From Candidatus Parabeggiatoa sp. HSG14 (GTDB lineage: Bacteria > Pseudomonadota > Gammaproteobacteria > Beggiatoales > Beggiatoaceae), in the NCBI GenBank assembly GCA_030378085.1, contig JAUCGK010000003.1, positions 1 to 54,080 on the forward strand: 54,080 bases of DNA, read 5' to 3'. The notes beneath the pieces are model-generated. The model was not told the DNA's origin and ran no database searches. It was given only the letters and a program-made list of their open reading frames with translations. Each line of letters begins with the position of its first letter. Position 1 is the first letter of the stretch. The translations under genes were made by a program, and so were the position numbers. Shown here one piece after another: positions 10,156-18,748 of the stretch.

Positions 10156-10260
10156 GAAAATAATTCAAAATTAAATATCTTAATTTAAAAAATTAAAATA
10201 GAAAACTAATCCGTTTACTCCCCTAAATCTGTTGTACTTGTTGTACTCGCGAGATACGAT

Positions 10261-10335
10261 AAAGTACAACCTCCCCTAAATCCCCTCCTTAATTAAAGAG
10301 GGGACTTGTACCTGATGCAATCGGGAAACGCTATA
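10261..10335. mobile_element. MITE-like element, family A, copy 2 (left end eroded)
   Basis: The sequence repeats the core and right end of 9493-9589, with the right terminus CAATCGGGAAACGCTATA (one change from copy 1). The left inverted terminus is not recognisable; the bases before the core read ACTCGCGAGATACG instead. It is therefore a truncated copy. Confidence 0.75.
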
Positions 10336-10407
10336 ACATAGGTGGTAAAGGTTCCTAAAATCTGACAAATTGTAGAATTAATTAAAAACGAGTTGTTAAG
10401 TTTATTA

Positions 10408-10642
10408 CTGATGTTACGCAGATAGCTTTCAAACTGGAGTGCAAAATAGAGGACACCCCCCTAACCCCCCGTACACAGGGGGAAGTCCCAAAATAGAAAA
10501 ATTAAAGCAAAGTGTCAAATGATGTTTGGTTCCACCCGTGTACGGGGGGTTAGGGGGGTATCCCCAAAATCTGTTACAATCAGCAAAATTTCATTTTGCA
10601 CTACTCTGGTATTCACTTTTGAAGTACAGTGCGTAACATCAG
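10408..10642. mobile_element. MITE-like element, family D, full copy
   Basis: A 235-bp element bounded by CTGATGTTACGCA and TGCGTAACATCAG. TTTATTA occurs directly on both sides (10401-10407 and 10643-10649), compatible with a 7-bp target duplication. The left half is the inverted copy of 1-119. The element contains two C-rich/G-rich palindromes built on CCCCCCTAACCCCCC. Confidence 0.84.
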
Positions 10643-10761
10643 TTTATTATACCAAAAATATAGAATCAAGGCAATGTCAAAAATACTGCGAAATAACTAT
10701 AGTCCCAACAGTACGTGCCAGTTCCTCCAATTTTGGTGTTTATTGCAAGATGCTCCAAACC

Positions 10762-10803
10762 AAAAAAAAAGGCATTCCCAAATAATACGTGGGAATGCCT
10801 TTG
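10762..10803 (-). terminator. Intrinsic terminator, minus strand
   Basis: Read on the minus strand, AAAGGCATTCCCA and TGGGAATGCCTTT form a 13-bp stem around a 9-nt loop, followed by a run of about nine T. It is the first strong terminator downstream of the methyltransferase gene ending at 11217, with MITE sequence in between. Confidence 0.75.
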
Positions 10804-10904
10804 TTGACATAATTAATACTTTTAGGAGGGGTATAATGGCATACTAAAAATTCAATCTAATAATTTTACCATTGAGACATGAATAAATAAGAATGTCAAG
10901 CGTT

Positions 10905-11155
10905 AAGTACAACCTCCCCTAAATCCCCTCCTTAATTAACTAATCTTTACCCACAAATACCTAGCAGTTTTTGGAGTCCAAACCTTTAGGTTTGGGTTTT
11001 TGGAGTCCTTCGATCCTGCCAAACCTGAAGGTTTGGACTCCATCGCTCTTGCCAAACCTGAAGGTTTGGACTCCAAAAATTGCTCTAGGTACTTGTGGGT
11101 AAAGGTTAGCCTTAATTAAGGGGACTTGTACCTGACGCAATCGGGAAACGCTATA
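10905..11155. mobile_element. MITE-like element, family A, copy 3, interrupted
   Basis: The left part (AAGTACAACCTCCCCTAAAT) and right part (GGGGACTTGTACCTGACGCA) of family A are separated by a 170-bp foreign element at 10940-11109. Removing that element and one of its flanking direct repeats gives back a normal family A core. Confidence 0.8.
10940..11109. mobile_element. Nested MITE-like element inserted in family A copy 3
   Basis: A 170-bp element with 25-bp inverted ends (CTAATCTTTACCCACAAATA at the left, against CTAGGTACTTGTGGGTAAAG at the right; two mismatches). Direct repeats CCTTAATTAA at 10930-10939 and 11110-11119 look like a target duplication of about 10 bp. The interior holds three units of a GGAGTCCAAACC/GGTTTGGACTCC palindrome, a family found elsewhere in the window. 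Confidence 0.84.
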
Positions 11156-11216
11156 AATGTGAATAGCCACAGGTAGAACCGGAAGTTATTTCGTGGTCAT
11201 TCCTTACAGTGACAAA

Positions 11217-12122
11217 TTAAGTGCTGTGTTTGGTTTCTAATAGCATTAACTGTTTTCTTTTTTTTGGTTTTTGATGTTCATTAAGGGATATATCGTAATT
11301 GGTAATAATTGCTTCAATCATTGGGTTACGGTTTTTTTCATGGCCGCCAACATGGTAAAAATGCTCACGAGTCAGGATATTGAACCTCTTCCAAATTGAG
11401 TTGATATACTTATTTTCTCGGTAATCATTGTGATGCCAGGTCGATAAAATAAATTTACTTTTTGTGACACAAAGTTCATCATATAAAGTTTGTTCATGAT
11501 TCTCATCCCATCCATTGTAATAATCAACATGACGATCCACATAAGGCGGATCACAATAGATAATATCATTGTTATTTCCAGTCCTAATTGTGTTTTCATA
11601 GGATTGGCACTTGAAATTAAACGGTTTTACTTTTAATAATTTTACGGTATGTTCTACTTGATTGACGATTTTTGTGATATACGCGGGAGCAAAACGTTGA
11701 GGTTTTCGGCAAAATGGAATATTAAAACCGCCTTTTTTATTAAAGCGAATCATGCCATTAAATCCCGCCCGATTCAAAAATAAAAAATCTAATGGCTGGT
11801 GTTCTTTATTGAAACGGTCACGTATTTCATAATAATGTGCCTCCCCCTTTTTAAGTAGCTTAACACCTTCAATCGTTAAGTAATGCCTGACAATTTCAGA
11901 AGTAATTTCACCAGAAGCAATTGCAGCATAAAAATTGATTAAGTGTGGATTGGTATCGCACAACAAAGCATTTTTTGGGGCAATATTAAAAGCAACTACG
12001 CCAGTTCCCATAAACGGTTCAATCCATAGTCCTTCAAAGTCTGAAGGAACAATACTAGCAATCCAAGGAACTAACTTAGTTTTAATGCCTTGTGATTTAA
12101 TGGGAGGTATATTGACCTTCAT
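11217..12122 (-). CDS. DNA adenine-N6 methyltransferase, Dam/M.EcoRV class
   Basis: A 301-residue D12-class adenine methyltransferase, expected to protect host DNA against the neighbouring EcoRV-like endonuclease. The SAM-binding motif is IEPFMGTG around residues 34-41 and the catalytic motif is DPPY at 191-194. The length is typical of M.EcoRV and Dam relatives. Its ATG overlaps the endonuclease stop as ATGA, so the two genes are translationally coupled. By analogy the target would be GATATC, methylated at the first A; that is inferred from the endonuclease partner and not visible here. The gene looks intact, unlike its partner. Confidence 0.92.
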   Translation of the reverse strand: MKVNIPPIKSQGIKTKLVPWIASIVPSDFEGLWIEPFMGTGVVAFNIAPKNALLCDTNPHLINFYAAIASGEITSEIVRHYLTIEGVKLLKKGEAHYYEIRDRFNKEHQPLDFLFLNRAGFNGMIRFNKKGGFNIPFCRKPQRFAPAYITKIVNQVEHTVKLLKVKPFNFKCQSYENTIRTGNNNDIIYCDPPYVDRHVDYYNGWDENHEQTLYDELCVTKSKFILSTWHHNDYRENKYINSIWKRFNILTREHFYHVGGHEKNRNPMIEAIITNYDISLNEHQKPKKRKQLMLLETKHST

Positions 12123-12942
12123 AATATTGACCTATCTACTTTTTTATTGTGTTTTGGTACAATGAGTGTGATATCCCCTTTTCGATAATTAACAAAGCTT
12201 TCTAAATCTGTGATTTTCTTAGTACCACCCTTGTTATCTTGTATAGTTATTTTCCCGTAGTTCATCCAATAGTCATCAAACCAGTCTTCACCAAGTTTTG
12301 AAAACATAGCATTTCCATCCAAAATATCTTGAATGTTATTTATACTACCTATATTAGCGGTATTGCCACTTCCACTTTTATCACTCGCAATACGCCATTT
12401 TTCGACCACAAAAAACTGAATATCATGAATCACAGAAGTTATAGTGTGAAGATCATTTAGTTTATATTGTTTTGTCTCATCAATTGTAGAGCCACCTACA
12501 CGATTGTAAATAATCCCCAAACAAAAGTGTCCTGAATATGAACTGTATGAAAATTGTATATTCTTCGTACTTGTGCGATCCTCAAAGTATTTGCCATGTG
12601 AACCAAGTGTAAAACCGTTGCATAAAAAAGGTTTGTTTGGCAATCGGTAAGTCGTTTTAAAATCAAGTGCGAATTTGATTTTATCATCATCCGCTTTAAC
12701 AAATGAAATGTCAGGATAATAATTTTGATGTTCTGCTAACACTACTTTATAACCATATTGACGTGAAAATTCAATAATTTTTGGGAAGAGGTGAATTTCT
12801 AGCGCGTAGGTTGGACTGACGATAGGAAGTCCAACATTTCGGAGCAACTATTGACTTTGAATGTTGGAGTTCGCAAGGGAACGAAACCTACGTGCTAAAG
12901 TTGCGATTGGTAAAATTTCTTTGTTTGAACAAGATTATACAT
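12119..12942 (-). pseudogene. EcoRV-like type II restriction endonuclease, 5' end split by a 98-bp repeat
   Basis: Resemblance to EcoRV is clear: NYYPD with the active-site Asp, LDFKTTY with the second Asp and the Lys (EcoRV has IDIKTTY), and SGSGNTANIGSI, matching the EcoRV recognition loop. The present open frame starts only at a TTG at 12847, and its first ~17 residues come from a mobile repeat (12800-12897). Removing exactly those 98 bp joins ATG 12942 in frame to the body and gives a 241-residue protein starting MYNLVQTKKFYQSQLEIHLF, which aligns with EcoRV near its TKVLSTIFELF segment. EcoRV itself has 245 residues, with about 30 more at the N-terminus. A hybrid protein from the TTG remains possible, but the native start is lost. 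No ribosome site is obvious for either start. Confidence 0.85.
12800..12897. mobile_element. 98-bp repeat (family F), copy inserted in the endonuclease gene
   Basis: The ends TAGCGCGTAGGTT and AACCTACGTGCTA are inverted repeats with one mismatch. An almost identical 98-bp copy lies at 23556-23653. An inner palindrome pairs GTCCAACATT with AATGTTGGA. TA occurs at both edges, which could be a mariner-like TA target, but I could not settle the duplication. Confidence 0.83.
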
Positions 12943-13014
12943 GATTAAAGGATGGGCAAGATTAAATCAGATCAAGTATTGAAGCACAAGTTTTATTGCA
13001 TTTTGGAGTCCAAA

Positions 13015-13071
13015 GCTTTAGCTTCGGCAATAAGTAATTCGGTAACAGTCAAAGCTGAAGCTTTGAACTCC
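13015..13071. repeat. GGAGTCCAAAGC-type palindromic repeat
   Basis: GGAGTCCAAAGCTTTAGCTT and a near-complementary arm ending in AGCTTTGAACTCC are separated by a short spacer. It lies just downstream of the stop of the 13103-16924 gene. The same sequence type occurs at 28262-28318, inside 10940-11109, inside 41985-42113 and at 44840-44868. Confidence 0.65.
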
Positions 13072-13102
13072 AACATATCCGATAATTTAACAATTTAGCA
13101 TA

Positions 13103-16100
13103 TCAAAGATATTTTTCCATAATCGCCTGTTTTTGGTCGTTGGCATTTTCAACTATTTGTTTTGCCTCGTTTATTTTAGTTTCCAATTTTTCTATAGCGG
13201 AAACTAATTGTTTTTGTTTGGATAATGGTGGAACAGGGATTTCTAAATTGGAATACATTTGACCATTAATGTTTGGTTGGGAACTACCTGTCTGTGTATC
13301 TATTATCCATTTCTTATAAACATTAGATTTAGTTATTAACTTTAAAAAGGTTGGTAATAACCTGTTTTTATCTATTTTAAATCTGATAAGGTAACCAGCA
13401 TATATTGCCTTTCCATACTTATTTTCGTACAAAAACGTTTTGCCTACTGTATTACCAGACCTTGCAAAAAGAAAATCTCCTTCTTCTAAAATATATTTAC
13501 CTTCTATTTTATTTGCAGTTTGAAAATCATTATTTAAACTACCGTCTTCATGTATATCAGTAATTCTAATATATCTGTAGTCATTTGCAGGATTTCCAAG
13601 AATAGCACTTTCATTTGCTCCATATTGGGGTGGTTGACTTAATGATTTTAATTTAATTAATTTGAATTTTGAATATAAATCATTAGCCTTCTCCTCAATC
13701 TCCATTTTAGCCTTATCAATAGCCGCATTTGCTTGTTCTACATTTTTGTCGATAACTTCACATTCGCTTACTATTTGTTGCTGTACTTTTTTGGGTGGTA
13801 GGGGGATTTTAACTGATTTAACACGTTCAGTATTTAGATTTTGAACAACTCCACCTCCGGCATTTTCTATAAATTGTTGTTGAGTTGTTTTATAAGAGAG
13901 TATTTCGTACAAATAATCTTTATCTAATTCTTTGACAAAATCAGTCATTAGTAACCAACCGTCATGAATGCAACCATCAATCCTTAAAATATAAGGTCGT
14001 CCAAAGCTCATTGAATTTGACAATATAAAATCGCCTACTTTTACAGGTCTTGATTTTAAAGCCCCTTCTTGTGTTATCTTTTCTTCTGTTTGGATAATGT
14101 ACTTTGAATCCTCTTTAACATCACCAATTTTAATCCAATTTACACCGCTTACATCACTTGTAATAAAATTATTGATTGGTCTTGGTGATGCACCTCTAAC
14201 AATTGTCATTACATTCTCTAATTTCACCAATTCCCACTTAGTATTAATACTAACCGACTTCTTAGGCGTTAGGGAAAACGCTTTATTAAAATCCTTGCGT
14301 GAAAAATCAAGAATATCACTAACATTGGCATAAGTAACATGATCAACTTGCTTTGAAGTTGGCTTTATCCCCAAAAAATTCTGCTGTATCAAATAATTAA
14401 TCTTCTCAATATTGCAAACATCATTCGGATCAAAAAGCGGCGTAACAATATCATTCACCGTACTACCACCACTATACTTTATCCCTTCATTACCCTTCGC
14501 ACCACTCCACTCATAACCCAAAAACTGCTTCTGTTCCTTATTACCGCTCGGACTCTTCACAATCAACACCTGCTGTTCACTCTCATAAGCAAGCATAAAA
14601 TACAACAGCTTCTCCTTCTCAATAGCAAACAAATAACCAATCAACCGTTGGTTCAACTCTTTATCCTGCTCTACTTTAGATTTATTCTTAAAAATCGGTT
14701 TCCTCTTCAAATTCTTAATTTCAGTACTACCATTAAAATCATCCAGATAATCCTTAAAAATATCCGTATTAAAAAGCTCATCTAAATCATCAATATTATC
14801 AACAGTTGCACCAAACAACTTCTTATACTCCACAACCGGCAACTCAGTATATTCACAATATTTTTCTATCAAATACCAATCTTGATATATAACTTGTTCC
14901 TTAGTATTTTCCGGCAAACCATCAAAATAATCATCCACCCGATTTTGATAATGTTCAGCCGGCTCCGGCTTCTGAACCTTACGCCGCAAAAATAAAACTA
15001 CCGTATTCGTACCAGTCTTACCAAAAGTACCACTACCCAACTCTACAATAGCCACAATATCAAAATACTTCAACAAAATTTCACGTGTACCAACATGAGT
15101 AGCATCAGAATTTGACAACACTGACGAAGGCACAATAATTCCAACCATGCCACCCGGTGCCATAAGCTGTTTAGCACGTTCAATAAAAAAACACTGAACA
15201 TTATTAGTATTGCTATTAATTCCAGTAGTTTTAATCAACTCATATTGCTCTTTCTGCTTCTCAGTTAAATTAGCCAAAAAACCCTCAACCGCAAAAGGTG
15301 GATTAGCAACCAACACATTAAAATTTGCCAATTTAACTCCCGCAATATCACTTAACGCATCTTCCTCCAAAATTTTTATCTGCTCTTGCCCATACATATA
15401 AGCCGAAACTTTAGCCACTTTAGCCAAACGATCTTCTTTTTCTATACCAACAATATTGCTATAATACTCGGCTAATTCAGTGCCTTTATACTGTTCAACT
15501 AATGGCTTGATTTGATGAGCATATTCAGTCAAAAAATGTCCAGCACCACAAGCATAATCAATAACTCGCAACGGTTCAGACGCATGTTGAATTTTATCTG
15601 CCAAAGGCAAAGACATGACAATAAACTTGGTAATCGGTATTGGAGTAAAAAACTGCCCTTCAGATTGCTTGATGCTATTGTCCAAGAAAAATTCAAACAT
15701 ATCACCTAAAAACTGATTCTGTTCTTTAGTTTTCAATCTGAGATTTTGCCACATTTGCACAATTTCAACCAATACTTTGGCATTTTTATTAAACAGTCGT
15801 TCATTATGGACATTGATAAAAGAAAAAGCATTGTTTGAAAAAAACTTCAGTTTACGAAAATATTCTTTTATGGTTTTTTTAGTAGCGTTGCGGCGATTTT
15901 TAGCAGCCCAAAATGCGTTGTCGATTTCGTCATTGCTAATATACATAATCTCATCATTCAAGAATTTACGCATTCCAATTTGATAGAGATTTTGCAATCT
16001 GTCCACAAAATCATAGTAATTATCATACACTACACCTTTCCAATAAAATTTTAGATCGTTTTTATTTTCCTCCTCATCCACAATCTTAGATAAAAAAAGG

Positions 16101-16924
16101 TTTACCAACACTTCAAAAGCAGTTTCTCTACGAGCAATATTATGCTGCCGTAAAATAGTACGAAACTGATGATATTTCCCCTCTTTATCTTTATCAGTTA
16201 TCAGGCGTGTATCTACATCAAGTGCGTATTTATTTTTTCCAATTTGATAAGCTTGAATATTCTCCTCAAAAATTCCGGTTTGAGTATATTCCAGTTGATA
16301 AGTTTCCTTCCAAACCTCATAACGCTTTTTTACATTAGAGGCATCTTTAAACGACAGTAATTTATTACCCTGTTCCAGTATCTTTTTATTATCTCTATGA
16401 GCAATAACGCGCTGATTAATCAAAAGTATATCATTTTTAACATCAAATTCACTGGCATACAGACATAAAAATTCAGTTTCGGCAATTTGTTGAGCATAAC
16501 TGAAAAGTTGTCCACCATCATCAAGGGTTTCCTTCCAAGCTTTATCAAACTCTTTCCCGTAAGTCTTGCATTCAATAATTAACAGTGGCTTATCTCTTTG
16601 GTTTTTCACCAGAATATCAGCACGTCCACCACTTGCGCCATGCCCCACCTTCCATTTTGGTTCCAGTTCAATATGTTTTGGTTGATAACCTTTTGCCAAT
16701 AATTTATGCACACATTCAAACACAACTGCATTTTCAGCCTGTGAAAAATTACAAGTCTGTCGCTCATTTATTTTTAAACCAGCAACTTCAGGATATTCTA
16801 ACTGTTCATTCTTAAAATCAACTAGCAGAAATATATCATTATTAAAATTTTTCGTAAAAATATTGCCTTCTTCAATAAACTGTAAATGCCTCAAAAGGGC
16901 TTTGAAATTATCTTTTATTATCAT
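13103..16924 (-). CDS. Fused restriction-modification protein: HsdR-N nuclease, N6-adenine methylase, two HsdS-like target domains
   Basis: A single chain of about 1273 residues with all parts of a restriction system except a translocase. An N-terminal PD-(D/E)XK domain shows GRADILV and IIECKTY near residue 117. An HsdM-like methylase shows DYACGAGHF near 458 and the catalytic NPPF near 540. The C-terminal third has two HsdS-like recognition domains, each followed by a coiled coil and by PLPPKKVQQQ or PVPPLSKQKQ. There is no DEAD/helicase domain, so it resembles type IIG/IIB or BcgI-like enzymes, not a type I complex. ATG at 16924 is preferred; the upstream ATG at 16939 lies at the edge of a repeat, and neither has a clear ribosome site. 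The two target domains imply a bipartite site; the specificity is unknown. Confidence 0.85.
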   Translation of the reverse strand: MIIKDNFKALLRHLQFIEEGNIFTKNFNNDIFLLVDFKNEQLEYPEVAGLKINERQTCNFSQAENAVVFECVHKLLAKGYQPKHIELEPKWKVGHGASGGRADILVKNQRDKPLLIIECKTYGKEFDKAWKETLDDGGQLFSYAQQIAETEFLCLYASEFDVKNDILLINQRVIAHRDNKKILEQGNKLLSFKDASNVKKRYEVWKETYQLEYTQTGIFEENIQAYQIGKNKYALDVDTRLITDKDKEGKYHQFRTILRQHNIARRETAFEVLVNLFLSKIVDEEENKNDLKFYWKGVVYDNYYDFVDRLQNLYQIGMRKFLNDEIMYISNDEIDNAFWAAKNRRNATKKTIKEYFRKLKFFSNNAFSFINVHNERLFNKNAKVLVEIVQMWQNLRLKTKEQNQFLGDMFEFFLDNSIKQSEGQFFTPIPITKFIVMSLPLADKIQHASEPLRVIDYACGAGHFLTEYAHQIKPLVEQYKGTELAEYYSNIVGIEKEDRLAKVAKVSAYMYGQEQIKILEEDALSDIAGVKLANFNVLVANPPFAVEGFLANLTEKQKEQYELIKTTGINSNTNNVQCFFIERAKQLMAPGGMVGIIVPSSVLSNSDATHVGTREILLKYFDIVAIVELGSGTFGKTGTNTVVLFLRRKVQKPEPAEHYQNRVDDYFDGLPENTKEQVIYQDWYLIEKYCEYTELPVVEYKKLFGATVDNIDDLDELFNTDIFKDYLDDFNGSTEIKNLKRKPIFKNKSKVEQDKELNQRLIGYLFAIEKEKLLYFMLAYESEQQVLIVKSPSGNKEQKQFLGYEWSGAKGNEGIKYSGGSTVNDIVTPLFDPNDVCNIEKINYLIQQNFLGIKPTSKQVDHVTYANVSDILDFSRKDFNKAFSLTPKKSVSINTKWELVKLENVMTIVRGASPRPINNFITSDVSGVNWIKIGDVKEDSKYIIQTEEKITQEGALKSRPVKVGDFILSNSMSFGRPYILRIDGCIHDGWLLMTDFVKELDKDYLYEILSYKTTQQQFIENAGGGVVQNLNTERVKSVKIPLPPKKVQQQIVSECEVIDKNVEQANAAIDKAKMEIEEKANDLYSKFKLIKLKSLSQPPQYGANESAILGNPANDYRYIRITDIHEDGSLNNDFQTANKIEGKYILEEGDFLFARSGNTVGKTFLYENKYGKAIYAGYLIRFKIDKNRLLPTFLKLITKSNVYKKWIIDTQTGSSQPNINGQMYSNLEIPVPPLSKQKQLVSAIEKLETKINEAKQIVENANDQKQAIMEKYL

Positions 16925-17301
16925 TATGTTATAGCACATAGGTTGGACTGACGATAGGAAGCAAGCGTAGGGTGGATAGAGATACGCAACGAAGTAACGG
17001 AACGTTCAACCCACCAATGCTTCCACTATGTCAAAAAATTATTGAGTTCTAAGTCAATTTTAACCTATTGGTGTTCGACTCAATTTAGGAGTTAATCATA
17101 CACGAAATCATCAGAAAAAAGCAATCCCCTTAGTTTAAAAGATGGGCATTTTTTAGTTTTTTATTAATATTCAATCAGTTATATTTAATCTAAGCGACTC
17201 TATCAGACTCAAACTATAATAAATTAATCAATTTGGTAATTAGCAATTAGGATGAAATAGGGGATGGAAAATCTTTCCTGCTAGATAGTGAAGGACATAT
17301 T

Positions 17302-17581
17302 TTATATACCTTTTTCGCTGAGTTCTTGCTTTACCACTTGCTCAGGTAACCAATTTTCAAGGACTAATCCATCAATATTTTGAAAATGTTTGATATTATC
17401 TGTAACAAGTGTCGCGTTATGGGCAAGCGCAATAGCAGCAATTAATGCATCGGTTTCACCAGTGGGACGACCTTTTTTGCGAAGTGATGCTCGTATATGA
17501 CTATATTGTTCAGCATAAGCTTGATTAAAATCGACAACTGAAATAAGCAATGACAATATTGGTATCAAGATGATAAATCAA
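17302..17581 (-). pseudogene. vapC: VapC-like PIN-domain toxin, internally deleted
   Basis: Compared with the intact copy at 26077-26511, 155 bp are missing between the N-terminal DTNIVIAYF and the VVDFNQA segment. Because 155 is not a multiple of three, the N-terminal Asp motif is out of frame with the C-terminal half (GETDALIAAIALAH, VTDN). The 88-residue open frame seen here starts in the wrong frame (MIPILSLL) and lacks the first catalytic Asp. A working PIN ribonuclease is not expected. Confidence 0.88.
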
Positions 17582-17771
17582 AGGTAATATCACGAGGTAA
17601 ACTCCTGTGGCGTTGTTCATCAATTTCGGCAAAAATTTTAGAAATACTCGGATCGTTCTGCCAAACACCACAAAGTTGATCAACAAGTAGTTGCTGTTCC
17701 TGATAGGTGGGCATAATTGGTTGAATATTGACTATAATATTCATTCCATCTGGAATACCGGTTTGATGCAT
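17565..17771 (-). CDS. vapB: VapB-like antitoxin, original start codon lost
   Basis: The coding frame equals that of the second copy, which begins MYIPGIIKGRHIEL at an ATG behind GGAGATAAGATT. In this copy the ATG position (17813) reads ATA, so translation would have to begin at ATG 17771 (MHQTGIPDGM) or at the Met at residue 10 of that frame. The first 14 residues, part of the AbrB-like IKGRHIEL strand, would then be missing. The rest is open to the stop at 17565, overlapping the toxin start. Probably impaired, although the C-terminal toxin-binding half could still be made. Confidence 0.7.
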   Translation of the reverse strand: MHQTGIPDGMNIIVNIQPIMPTYQEQQLLVDQLCGVWQNDPSISKIFAEIDEQRHRSLPRDITFDLSS

Positions 17772-17992
17772 TAATTCAATATGCCTTCCTTTGATAATGC
17801 CAGGTATATATATAATCTTATCTCCTTCAAAGCGAACGTAGGATGGGTAGAGGTACGCAACGAAGTAACGGAACGTTCAATCCAGCAATGCTCTCACCAT
17901 GTTAAAAAGTTGTTGAGTTCTAAGTCAATTTTATATCAGATTCAAAAAATATGGGTATTTTTGTATACACTCTCCTACGCTTCCTCATTAAA

Positions 17993-18040
17993 GTGTAAGC
18001 GGCTCCCAAAATCATAATACTGGCAGCGGCTATCCAGAAA
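17993..18040 (-). pseudogene. Short nuoM-like scrap
   Basis: About 48 bp match 28540-28593 inside nuoM in the same orientation, with one substitution and a 6-bp deletion in the GGC-rich part (GTGTAAGCGGCTCCCAAAAT shared). It lies between the truncated edge of the vapBC duplication and the stop of the next gene, and looks like a rearrangement scar. Confidence 0.75.
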
Positions 18041-18045
18041 AATGT

Positions 18046-18747
18046 CTATGTGAATACCCGATTTAACCAATTTTTAAAGGCTGTTATTTCATCTGATTGT
18101 AGATCAATTAAATTTTTCTCAGGTTTTTTTGGATTAATGGTACTCATTAAGCCTTGCCCTGGTTTTTCTTGCCATGCTAACCAAGTATAAACTATGGCTT
18201 TGGCACAACGATGTTTTCGCCCTTCAGGTTCAAATAATTTCACTGATAATTCATTAAGACATTTTTCTGCTTTGTCTAAGAGATCACGTTGTTGTCCGTC
18301 ACACACCGTTTGTTTGACTAAATCTTCCAACATGCCATTATTTTTATGATCAGGCATAAGCCACAGTCCAACAGGTGGCAATCCTTCTGGATGCTCAAAC
18401 AAACTGCCTTCATAAGTTTGAGTAGGCGGTGAACTGATAGTATAGCCAACCTCTGCTATAGGGGCAGTTAATTGGCCTAAACGTTCAGAAAAACCACCAT
18501 CATTAATACCCGTATGATCGGCATCTGCAACAATCGCTAATTTTTTGATATGTCCATCTTCAATATCACGAAGTAATTCAGGTAACACTTTGGGTATTTT
18601 AGATACTCCACCACCTACGATGTTTTCTACACCACAATCACCAGGGGGCAAAATAGAGACACCTTGAATATCTAATAGGCGACACAAATTTTCTAAAAAA
18701 ACTACGTCACAACGGCCTTCTACTAACAAAATGGCATTTTTCTCCAT
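18046..18747 (-). CDS. DUF3226-like TOPRIM protein, partner of an OLD-type ATPase
   Basis: A 233-residue protein with TOPRIM hallmarks: an N-terminal strand ending in a conserved Glu (ILLVEGRCD, Glu10) and a DxD-type acidic motif (VADADHTG near residue 75). Family knowledge places such proteins as metal-dependent nucleases paired with ABC/OLD-type ATPases in phage defence. It starts directly after the ATPase stop (18749), so the two are one operon and probably one complex, similar in design to split OLD or PARIS-like systems. I do not claim that it is PARIS, because the PARIS TOPRIM partner is a different family (DUF4435). Defence function is inference. Confidence 0.75.
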   Translation of the reverse strand: MEKNAILLVEGRCDVVFLENLCRLLDIQGVSILPPGDCGVENIVGGGVSKIPKVLPELLRDIEDGHIKKLAIVADADHTGINDGGFSERLGQLTAPIAEVGYTISSPPTQTYEGSLFEHPEGLPPVGLWLMPDHKNNGMLEDLVKQTVCDGQQRDLLDKAEKCLNELSVKLFEPEGRKHRCAKAIVYTWLAWQEKPGQGLMSTINPKKPEKNLIDLQSDEITAFKNWLNRVFT

Positions 18748-18748
18748 T

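Larger units (their letters stand above)
9413..11216. other. Gene-free, MITE-rich intergenic region
   Basis: I see no believable gene in these 1.8 kb. The open frames at 10519-10847 run across repeats and have no family resemblance. Almost all of the stretch is made of small inverted-repeat elements (9493-9589, 9710-9915, 9944-10155, 10261-10335, 10408-10642, 10905-11155), listed separately, plus one intrinsic terminator at 10762-10803. Confidence 0.8.
16967..17933. repeat. Segmental duplication, copy 1 (vapBC-like locus plus flanks)
   Basis: This ~970-bp block recurs in direct orientation at 25762-26863, clearly similar throughout but with a 155-bp deletion within the toxin gene here. Each copy has, on both sides, a unit containing TTGAGTTCTAAGTCAATTTT. 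In copy 1 the right unit stops at about 17933, where the sequence turns into unrelated DNA and then a nuoM-like scrap. Confidence 0.85.

Noticed and set aside
10803-10837. TTGACA followed by TATAAT, and AGGAGG before a short ATG frame
   Set aside because: The boxes are 22 bases apart, too far for a normal promoter, and the ATG is followed by only two more codons. Probably chance in an AT-rich stretch.
10519-10847. Plus-strand open frames of 72-88 residues
   Set aside because: They run across a MITE-like element and a terminator hairpin, have repeat-derived composition and no family resemblance.
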